This document shows, one piece after another, positions 1 through 6,881 of a DNA stretch of 64,000 bases. The first letter of the stretch is position 1. Every line of letters starts with the position of its first letter. The notes below the pieces were generated by a model. The model was not told the origin of the DNA and ran no database searches. It worked only from the letters and a program-made list of their open reading frames with translations. The translations under genes were made by a program, and so were the position numbers. Location: positions 1-64,000 of the forward strand of contig NZ_CAXMZT010000012.1 in NCBI RefSeq assembly GCF_964199965.1. The letters run 5' to 3'. Origin of the DNA: JAFIFT01 sp020051095 (GTDB lineage Bacteria; Pseudomonadota; Gammaproteobacteria; Legionellales; Legionellaceae).

Positions 1-92
1 ATCTCAGACTCCTAAGCGTTCATCTGAGAATATGTTAACTGTTACCTATGTATCCGGTCACTTGTGTTACCGATGTATCCGGGTCGGACCAA
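1..92. mobile_element. Probable insertion-sequence end (remnant or border)
   Basis: Two near-identical motifs of the form TGTTACC(T/G)ATGTATCCGG lie in direct order at about 40-56 and 66-82, preceded by an inverted repeat TCTCAGA (2-8) / TCTGAGA (23-29) that could be a terminator. Repeated TGTTACC-ATGT-CCGG motifs resemble the ends of IS481-type elements, as I remember them; this is inference and no transposase is in the window. Recognisable efflux-protein coding starts again at about position 91, so the border probably lies between 80 and 92. Confidence 0.45.
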
Positions 93-444
93 CCAAGGTA
101 ATCTTGTCACCGCAGAGGCACAATATACCCAGGCTCTAAAAGATCTCCATGCACAAAAATTATCCTTGGAACAACAACTCTATAAAAACTATCTGCACGC
201 CAAGCAGCGAGCTATCGAAGCAAACATCGTGCGAACCAAATTATTACCCATGGCACAAAATGCCCAGAAATTAGCAATGATTGGTTACAGTAAAGGGTTG
301 TACACATTTGCTGATTTAACATTAGCCATGCGTCGCTTGATTAATGAACAACAACACTACATTGAAGCACATGCTGATCTAGAACGAGCAAGTATCATGA
401 TGCATGGCTTACTGCTTGGGACATCCAATAAGGACTTTTTATGA
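64..444 (+). pseudogene. Outer-membrane efflux protein (TolC/CzcC/HelC type), 5'-truncated
   Basis: Only the C-terminal ~115 residues of a TolC-superfamily outer-membrane channel remain; full-length CzcC/CusC proteins are over 400 residues. The residual part begins with NQG and continues as the amphipathic helices typical of the second TolC repeat (TAEAQYTQALKDL, then YSKGLYTFADLTLAMRRL). The open frame starts with a GTG that lies inside the IS-like end, so the first eight or so residues are not native and the real N-terminus is missing. It overlaps the next gene by ATGA, as expected for helC-helB-helA operons. Without its beta-barrel half it cannot make a working channel, so the tripartite pump must borrow another TolC or be inactive. 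An intact copy ending beyond the window is not possible in this frame because stops occur at 13 and 25. Confidence 0.75.
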
Positions 445-1340
445 GATATGGCCTCTTAATTTTTCTGTTAATCCAAAACGTCTTTGCCAGTGACTTTAAC
501 CAACCTGAAGAAAATCGCGCCGTGGCTGTCTCAAACGAAGCCGTTGATCACAATCAAATCCACGTAGCAATAGCAGGCCCGCAAACCATTCTAATCACAC
601 TCGAAGTTGTTGGTAAAATTGTGCCAAATGCAAATAAAACGCTGTATATTTACCCCCGCTATGATGGCATTATTCAAAAGCTTACCAAACAACTTGGCGA
701 TAAAGTTGAACAAGGCGACATACTGGCAACTATTGAAAGTGATCACACCTTACAAACGTATTCAATTACTGCACCGTTTTCGGGCTATATTGTCAATAAA
801 ACGGCCAATCCTGGCGAACATGTGACTAATAGCAGCGCCATTTATCGATTGGCCGATTTATCCAAGGTATGGGTAGACTTATTTATTTATCGAAAACAAG
901 CGCGTGCTATCTATACGGGACAATCCGTGACAATATACCATGATCAACACAATGGTCTGGGCCAAACGACAACGATCAATTATGTCTCGCCACTTGGTGT
1001 GGAACACACCCAAACAGTCCTGGCAAGAGCGGAACTAGATAACCGTAATAACCGATTAACCTGGTTGCCTGGATTATATGTCGATGCCCACATTACGATT
1101 AAAGAGCAAAAAGTCCCCATTGCTGTGCTTAATGAGGCGATTCATACTATTGAGCAAACACCCGTTGTTTTTGTGCGGACGGATAAAGGGTTTAAAGCAA
1201 GCCCGGTCAAACTTGGTATTCGGGGGGATAAATATACCCAAATCGAATCGGGTCTAAAACAAGGCCAATATTATGCAACGAAGCAGAGCTTCTTGTTAAA
1301 AGCTGAGTTAGAAAAAGATCAAGCGGCTCACAGCCATTAA
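441..1340 (+). CDS. RND efflux periplasmic adaptor (HelB/CzcB/CusB type)
   Basis: 299-residue membrane-fusion protein of a heavy-metal RND pump. A short signal peptide (MRYGLLIFLLIQNVFAS) is followed by a barrel-sandwich (lipoyl-like) segment around residues 65-135 (YPRYDGIIQKL, LGDKVEQGDILATI, APFSGYIV), with hardly any intervening alpha-hairpin, then beta-barrel (KVWVDLFIY) and membrane-proximal domains. It is shorter than CusB (about 400) or CzcB (about 520) and lacks the long N-terminal metal-binding extension. The start codon overlaps the stop of the truncated outer-membrane gene (ATGA), implying translational coupling. The inner-membrane pump follows after 193 bp holding a palindromic element. 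Adaptor identity is firm; the metal is not determined here. Confidence 0.85.
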   Translation: MRYGLLIFLLIQNVFASDFNQPEENRAVAVSNEAVDHNQIHVAIAGPQTILITLEVVGKIVPNANKTLYIYPRYDGIIQKLTKQLGDKVEQGDILATIESDHTLQTYSITAPFSGYIVNKTANPGEHVTNSSAIYRLADLSKVWVDLFIYRKQARAIYTGQSVTIYHDQHNGLGQTTTINYVSPLGVEHTQTVLARAELDNRNNRLTWLPGLYVDAHITIKEQKVPIAVLNEAIHTIEQTPVVFVRTDKGFKASPVKLGIRGDKYTQIESGLKQGQYYATKQSFLLKAELEKDQAAHSH

Positions 1341-1341
1341 G

Positions 1342-1519
1342 CTGACTCTTCTACACAAATATAGAATTTACGGGGAAACGTCAGATTTGTGTGCAGGTCG
1401 GGAGAAAATGATTCAAAAAATGCGCAGCATACATCAGTATGTGAGCACTTTTTTGAATCATTTTCTCTCGAGATGCGCCAAATATGACGTTTCGGTGAGA
1501 AGTGACCAAGAGACAGGCC
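1342..1519. repeat. Palindromic MITE-like element, family A, copy 1
   Basis: This 178-bp stretch separates the adaptor and pump genes and is a long imperfect inverted repeat. The inner arms are perfect 19-mers, 1402-1420 and 1449-1467 (GAGAAAATGATTCAAAAAA and its complement). Outer arms match as GAAACGTCA-x-ATTTG near 1374-1389 and the complement at about 1480-1494, and the ends read CTGactCTTctaCAC versus CTGTCTCTTggtCAC. A second, shorter copy in opposite orientation lies at 24046-24150. No ORF is present. The size, dyad symmetry and dispersal suggest a non-autonomous mobile element; the inner hairpin could also affect transcription into the pump gene. Confidence 0.8.
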
Positions 1520-1533
1520 ATTAAGGATGCACC

Positions 1534-4500
1534 ATGCTTAACCGGATTATTCGTTTTTCAATTAACCATCGCTGGCTCATCCTAGTTGCTGTTTTGTTAT
1601 TAGCCATCCTTGGGGTTTATAAAGCAACGCAACTTGCCATTGACGCCGTTCCCGACATCACCAATGTTCAGGTCCAGATCAACACAGAAGTACCCGGTTA
1701 TACGCCATTGGAAGTTGAGCAACGTATCACCTACCCCATTGAGGTCGCTATGAGCGGGGTGCCCAAATTGGACTATACTCGTTCGCTGTCTCGCTATGGA
1801 TTATCACAAATAACCGTTGTTTTTCAGGAAGGAACCGACATTTATTTCGCCCGTCAACAAATTGCTGAACGGTTACAAGCAATCCATCAGAGCTTGCCTG
1901 AAAATGCCCAACCCATGATGGGTCCGATTACAACGGGGCTCGGCGAAATTTATATGTATCGCCTAGAAACAACGCAACCTGAGAAATACACACTGCTAAA
2001 ATTGCGAACCCTTCAGGATTGGGTCATCCGTCCCCAACTTCGCAACATCACCGGCGTTGCTGAGGTAAATGCCATAGGCGGCTTTAACAAACAATATCAA
2101 GTCGCACCTGATTTAACAAAATTACTGCAATCGGGATTAACATTGAAAGACGTTGAAAATGCCTTGAAGCAAAACAATGATAACATCGGTGCCGGTTATA
2201 TTGAAAAGCAGGGGCAACAGTATTTATTGCGTGCTCCTGGACAATTACATTCAATGCACGATATCGAGCGGGTCGTCATTAAAACCAAAAAGGGCGTTCC
2301 GATTCGTGTGGGGGATATCGCAGAAGTCGGTATCGGCCATGAATTGCGCCAAGGTGCTGGCTTAGCCGAAGGTAAAGAAACCGTCATTGTGACGGTTTCT
2401 ATGTTGATGGGTGAAAATTCTCGCGTTGTCTCGCAGGCCGTCAATAAAAAACTAGCGGTCATTAATCAAAGCTTACCGAAAGGCGTCAAGGCCGTACCCG
2501 TTTATAACCGCACTTATCTCATTAATGAAACAATTAGCACGGTGAAAAAGAATTTGATCGAAGGCGCTTTGCTAGTCATCGTTGTTCTGTTTATTTTCCT
2601 TGGCAATATGCGCGCAGCAATAATCACAGCAGCAGTCATCCCATTGACCATGCTCATGACCATCACCGGCATGGTGAGTCAATCCATCAGTGCCAATCTC
2701 ATGAGTCTGGGTGCGCTTGATTTTGGTCTGATTGTTGATGGGGCAGTGATCATTGTTGAAAACTGTATGAAGCGATTAGGGCAGCAACAGCAACGAATAG
2801 GCAGAAAACTTTCTCTCAAAGAAAAGCTAACACTTACTCAAACCAGTGCAACGGAAGTCATTCGCCCCAGCTTATTTGGGGTGACGATTATCATGTTAGT
2901 CTATATCCCCATCTTAACCCTTCAAGGGGTTGAAGGAAAATTATTTCAACCGATGGCGCAAACAGTGATTATCGCCTTAGCCTCTTCCATCCTTTTATGC
3001 CTAACTTTCATACCAGCCTCGTTAGCCGTGTTTTTATCCGGAAGACTTGATATTCACCGCAATCGCTTGTTGGGTTGGTTAAGAAGCGTCTATCATCCCA
3101 TTCTTAGCCTCAGTATTCGTCAAGGAAAATGGATTAGCCTATCAGCCATTCTACTCGTTCTTGCCAGCTTCTTTCTGATGATGCGTATGGGTGCTGAGTT
3201 TATTCCGACATTAGACGAAGGAGACATTGCACTTCATGCCATCCGCATTCCTTCAACCAGCTTAAGCCAATCCATTACCATGCAAAAAAAGGTTGAACAT
3301 CGTTTGCAAACATTCCCACAAGTAAAACGGGTTTTTTCTAAAATAGGGACATCCGATATCGCCACCGATCCAATGCCCCCGAATGTCGCCGACACGTTTG
3401 TCATACTAAAACCCAGAAACGAATGGCCAAACAAGTCGCTTAGCAAGTCGCTATTAATCGAAGACATGCAAAAAGCACTCGCCCAGGAGCTTGGCCATCA
3501 ATATGAATTTACTCAACCCATCCAAATGCGCTTTAATGAATTATTATCCGGTGTTCGAGCAGATGTCGCCATTAAAGTCTATGGCGATGATCTGCAGCTA
3601 TTATTAAACAAGGCTCAGGCAATTTTAGCTGTTGTACAAAAAATCCCTGGTGCGGTAGACAGCCGCATTGAACAAGTGGCAGGTTTACCGACATTAAATA
3701 TCACCATTGATCGCAACAGTTTAGCATTATACGGCTTGCAGATTGCCACGGTTCAAGATGCGATTCAAGCCAGTTTGGGCGGCACTATCACAGGTGTTGT
3801 TTATGAAGGAGACAAGCGTTTTGATTTAGTGGTGCGCCTACCCGAACAACATCGTTCCGACCCCAGTGTGTTGAATAGGATTTATATCGAATTGCCGCCC
3901 AGGCCCAATCATATTAAACACATGATCCCTTTAAGCGAGGTGGCTAGCCTTGTCGAAAAGGAAGGACCCAATCAAATTAGTCGTGAGAATGGCAAGCGAC
4001 GCATTATCATTAGCACCAACGTGCGGGGGCAAGATTTACAAGCGTTTGTCACAGATACCCAAAAAGCGATTCAATCTCAGATACAACTTCCGGAAGGATA
4101 TTGGATCGAATATGGCGGTCAATTTGAACACCTTACCTCGGCGACAAAACGACTAGCCATTATCATCCCGATCACGTTAGTCATGATATTTATTCTACTT
4201 TTCAGCGCATTAGGGAATACGCGTGACTCGCTCTTGGTATTTACTGGCATTCCTTTGGCATTGTCCGGCGGGGTGATTACTCTTTGGCTTCGCGAGATAC
4301 CGTTATCCATTTCAGCGGCCATCGGTTTCATCGCGTTGTCCGGTATTGCCGTATTAAATGGCTTAGTGATGATTTCATTTATTGCACAATTACGTCGACA
4401 GAACCACACGCTAGTCTATGCAACGATTCGGGGCGCTGCCACGCGCCTTCGCCCTGTATTAATGACGGCATTAGTGGCTGCCTTGGGCTTTTTGCCCATG

Positions 4501-4665
4501 GCCTTATCGATGGGAATGGGGGCTGAAGTCCAAAGGCCTCTTGCCACGGTGGTCATCGGTGGTCTAATTTCTTCAACACTATTAACGTTGATCGTCCTGC
4601 CAAGCTGGTATCTGGCGATCCATCGTTCAAAACAAGAAATAAAGGGGCAGCTTGCTGCCCCTTGA
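1534..4665 (+). CDS. Heavy-metal efflux RND pump (HelA/CzcA family)
   Basis: 1043-residue inner-membrane proton/cation antiporter of the HME-RND group, about the length of CzcA (1063). It shows the N-terminal helix followed by the DAVPDITNVQVQI motif (37-49), two large periplasmic loops, and twelve expected membrane segments. TM4 carries LDFGLIVDGAVIIVEN with D396, D402 and E409; this D-x5-D-x6-E pattern is the proton relay known for CzcA-type (Zn/Co/Cd) pumps, whereas CusA-type Cu/Ag pumps differ here. Substrate is therefore more likely a divalent metal than monovalent copper or silver, by inference. Third gene of the operon, but the outer-membrane partner is truncated and a palindromic element intervenes. 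A strong hairpin overlaps its stop codon. Confidence 0.9.
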   Translation: MLNRIIRFSINHRWLILVAVLLLAILGVYKATQLAIDAVPDITNVQVQINTEVPGYTPLEVEQRITYPIEVAMSGVPKLDYTRSLSRYGLSQITVVFQEGTDIYFARQQIAERLQAIHQSLPENAQPMMGPITTGLGEIYMYRLETTQPEKYTLLKLRTLQDWVIRPQLRNITGVAEVNAIGGFNKQYQVAPDLTKLLQSGLTLKDVENALKQNNDNIGAGYIEKQGQQYLLRAPGQLHSMHDIERVVIKTKKGVPIRVGDIAEVGIGHELRQGAGLAEGKETVIVTVSMLMGENSRVVSQAVNKKLAVINQSLPKGVKAVPVYNRTYLINETISTVKKNLIEGALLVIVVLFIFLGNMRAAIITAAVIPLTMLMTITGMVSQSISANLMSLGALDFGLIVDGAVIIVENCMKRLGQQQQRIGRKLSLKEKLTLTQTSATEVIRPSLFGVTIIMLVYIPILTLQGVEGKLFQPMAQTVIIALASSILLCLTFIPASLAVFLSGRLDIHRNRLLGWLRSVYHPILSLSIRQGKWISLSAILLVLASFFLMMRMGAEFIPTLDEGDIALHAIRIPSTSLSQSITMQKKVEHRLQTFPQVKRVFSKIGTSDIATDPMPPNVADTFVILKPRNEWPNKSLSKSLLIEDMQKALAQELGHQYEFTQPIQMRFNELLSGVRADVAIKVYGDDLQLLLNKAQAILAVVQKIPGAVDSRIEQVAGLPTLNITIDRNSLALYGLQIATVQDAIQASLGGTITGVVYEGDKRFDLVVRLPEQHRSDPSVLNRIYIELPPRPNHIKHMIPLSEVASLVEKEGPNQISRENGKRRIIISTNVRGQDLQAFVTDTQKAIQSQIQLPEGYWIEYGGQFEHLTSATKRLAIIIPITLVMIFILLFSALGNTRDSLLVFTGIPLALSGGVITLWLREIPLSISAAIGFIALSGIAVLNGLVMISFIAQLRRQNHTLVYATIRGAATRLRPVLMTALVAALGFLPMALSMGMGAEVQRPLATVVIGGLISSTLLTLIVLPSWYLAIHRSKQEIKGQLAAP
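4642..4663 (+). terminator. Hairpin overlapping the pump gene stop codon
   Basis: Perfect 10-bp inverted repeat AAGGGGCAGC / GCTGCCCCTT with a 2-nt loop. It lies inside the last codons and reaches the first base of the TGA (4663-4665). No long T-run follows on either strand, so efficiency as an intrinsic terminator is uncertain; it may act for both convergent genes. Confidence 0.55.
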
Positions 4666-4690
4666 AGAAAGGTTAACTATTATTGACAAT

Positions 4691-5053
4691 CTAGATATTA
4701 AGTCCTGATTTTGGTGTTGGGTGATCATTGATAAAACTAATCATATCTTTATTCTGATATTTTTCAGCCCACGTCTTAGCGCTTTGATGAAAGAAATTTT
4801 CGCAGCTTAAATCCGCACCATGGCTCGTCAATAACTTTAGCATGTCCAGATCGTTACGTTTTGCAGCCAGAATAGCTGCTGTATCGCCGGACTCATTAGG
4901 TTTATTGATATCTTGTTTCCCATTCTCTAACAGTGCTTCTAATTGCTTAAATTGCCCTAAGTCAACCAAGGTTAATAATTGGCTTTGCTGCGTTCTTTCA
5001 ATATCAATTAGCTCATTCAAATCTTGTTCTTTCATTTCGTTCTTTCTAAACAT
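4691..5053 (-). CDS. Small ankyrin-repeat protein
   Basis: 120-residue soluble protein with about two to three ankyrin motifs: a first divergent unit near 28-50 (VDLGQFKQLEALLENG), a clear unit at 56-88 (SGDTAAILAAKRNDLDMLKLLTSHGADL) and a weak third (KTWAEKYQNKDMISFI). Ankyrin units mediate protein-protein contacts; no enzymatic domain or signal peptide is present. The ATG at 5053 has a strong ribosome site (AAGGAGATACC) just upstream; a second ATG at 5035 lacks one. It is convergent with the metal pump and lies 58 bp downstream of the heptad-repeat protein on the same strand, so the two may share a transcript. Host-directed function is only a guess from the lineage. Confidence 0.75.
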   Translation of the reverse strand: MFRKNEMKEQDLNELIDIERTQQSQLLTLVDLGQFKQLEALLENGKQDINKPNESGDTAAILAAKRNDLDMLKLLTSHGADLSCENFFHQSAKTWAEKYQNKDMISFINDHPTPKSGLNI

Positions 5054-5111
5054 GGTATCTCCTTCAATAGACTGTTTTACATTTCAATTAAATTTCATTT
5101 TTTATCGATTT

Positions 5112-6605
5112 TTACTTTATATGAACCGAAATTTCTGCTTTAGGGGAATCCCCCTCTTTCAAATGGGCTAGCTGTGCTTTCATACCGATTGTCTTGTCAG
5201 CTAACTCACCATGTGTGTGCGTCATTAACTGGGAGAGATGGTGATCGAAGGCTTCCAATCGCTGCGATAGGCTATCTAAGCGCCGATCTAGTGCAATGAG
5301 ATCTCTGTCCAAGGCCTGTAAACGATGTCCAATATTATCAAGCGAATGACCAATAGTCTGCAGACGTTCTTGCAAATGGTCAAGATGTACGGATTGGGCA
5401 TGCAGCTTTAATTGCAATAACGAACAGTTGAATGCCCGTCGACAAAATCGCTCCCCATCCGGGGTATTGGGTATCATGTTGACCAGATCAACGGCCTTTT
5501 CCGGAGCGACTCTGCAAGTGTGATCATAAAAGCTTCTCGCATAATGATCATCGGCCGGCACATTTGAAATGTCGAGTAACGCTTTGCGAGCAGGTTTATC
5601 ATGTTCCGTTAGGCCAACTTCTTCATGCCACATGACACTGGTGTTTTTCTTAACAATGTATTGGAATGCCTGAAAATCAATTTTTGTATGACCCACTTCT
5701 ATTGGTCGTATTTGTTTTAAATGATCCAAATTCCCTTCCGCACCAGCGGGTGCCCAAGACATGTTGATGGCAGTCACCACATGTTGAGTTAAGCCAAAAG
5801 CTGGGTGCTCTAAATTGGCTCGATGAACAAAGCGGTCAGCACCTACTTGCACCCGATCGCTTATACCTAGTCGGGTTGTTGCCGCAGTAAACGCTTTTGC
5901 ATACACGGAATTTTTCAGCTTATCCGCAGCATCATTTTTATGGGCAGCGCAATAGCCCTGCAGTTCGACACCCAGTTCTTGAGCTAACGCACCCTGTGGA
6001 TGGGTATAAACAATTTTGTTATGAACAGACACATAATTTGGATCATAGTAACTGGCATTCAACAAATCTTGTTGGTCTTCGGCCCCAAAAGTATCTCGAT
6101 AGAATGCATCAAAATCAACAATTTTTGTATTGCTGTCGATGTTTAAATGACGACGATCCCGATTGTCGTAGATTGAGTGGGTCTTAATCATATCAGCGCA
6201 GCTTCCTAAACCGCCAACCCCCGGAATACCCATACCATGCAAATATTGTTTTTCATCCTGGGTTAAGTTTGCTTGATTATAAAAGTCATGAACGGTTGCG
6301 ATATCACCAAAGGTCTCACCTACTTCTTCCATGAAGGTTTCTTTGATACCTAAATAGGTTGCATCCGTGTATGCGTTATCTTCTCTTGTCCAATCAGGGA
6401 TTAGCATAACAGATAACACGACTTCTGGTGGTTCACGGCCTGCTTTGCGAGCCGCTTCTGTCAATCCGTCTTTTATTTTCTTAATATCTTCGACTGTTTC
6501 TGCGGAAAACATTCCTCGGTTGTAAGTTCCCTGTTTATTTTCGACACTAAACAGACTAATGGTTACTTTATCTTTTTTAGGTAATTCTTGTCGTTGCTGT
6601 GACAT
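5112..6605 (-). CDS. Orphan protein with seven exact C-terminal heptads
   Basis: 497 residues, not recognised. The first ~400 residues are a mixed, soluble, His/Asp-rich domain without a signal peptide or membrane segment; no catalytic motif stands out. Residues 412-460 consist of seven uninterrupted heptads of the form xxxLxx(I/L/F): QERLQTI, GHSLDNI, GHRLQAL, DRDLIAL, DRRLDSL, SQRLEAF, DHHLSQL. This predicts a canonical left-handed coiled coil (oligomerisation or partner binding). The tail after 460 is polar. Start chosen at ATG 6605, preceded by AAAGGAG. Encoded between the ankyrin gene and katG on the same strand; the katG hairpin at 6849-6876 separates the latter, so it probably has its own promoter within 6606-6848. 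A secreted effector is possible in this lineage but not shown. Confidence 0.7.
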   Translation of the reverse strand: MSQQRQELPKKDKVTISLFSVENKQGTYNRGMFSAETVEDIKKIKDGLTEAARKAGREPPEVVLSVMLIPDWTREDNAYTDATYLGIKETFMEEVGETFGDIATVHDFYNQANLTQDEKQYLHGMGIPGVGGLGSCADMIKTHSIYDNRDRRHLNIDSNTKIVDFDAFYRDTFGAEDQQDLLNASYYDPNYVSVHNKIVYTHPQGALAQELGVELQGYCAAHKNDAADKLKNSVYAKAFTAATTRLGISDRVQVGADRFVHRANLEHPAFGLTQHVVTAINMSWAPAGAEGNLDHLKQIRPIEVGHTKIDFQAFQYIVKKNTSVMWHEEVGLTEHDKPARKALLDISNVPADDHYARSFYDHTCRVAPEKAVDLVNMIPNTPDGERFCRRAFNCSLLQLKLHAQSVHLDHLQERLQTIGHSLDNIGHRLQALDRDLIALDRRLDSLSQRLEAFDHHLSQLMTHTHGELADKTIGMKAQLAHLKEGDSPKAEISVHIK

Positions 6606-6848
6606 GCTAACTCCTTTTAGCTAAATTAATCACCACGCTTTCTATCGATTTTGTTTGATTGATGAGCGTATAGTTTTCACGGCATTAACATCTGATGGGG
6701 GATTGAGACATTTTCTTGATTGATGTTTATGTATCCCCTAATTACAATTTAGAAGATTTTTTGGATTTGTACAGGTAAAAATGCAAATTAAATTAATTGC
6801 TTACAATTTTTAACAGTTATTTTTTAAGGTGCGGATTAGCGTAATGAG

Positions 6849-6876
6849 GATAGGTCAGGCCGAGGCCTGACCTATC
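6849..6876 (-). terminator. katG terminator hairpin
   Basis: Perfect 13-bp inverted repeat GATAGGTCAGGCC / GGCCTGACCTATC with a 2-nt loop, just after the katG stop. The strand-specific downstream sequence is AT-rich but has no long U-run. The rest of 6606-6848 is AT-rich and shows no gene. Confidence 0.75.
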
Positions 6877-6881
6877 AATAT

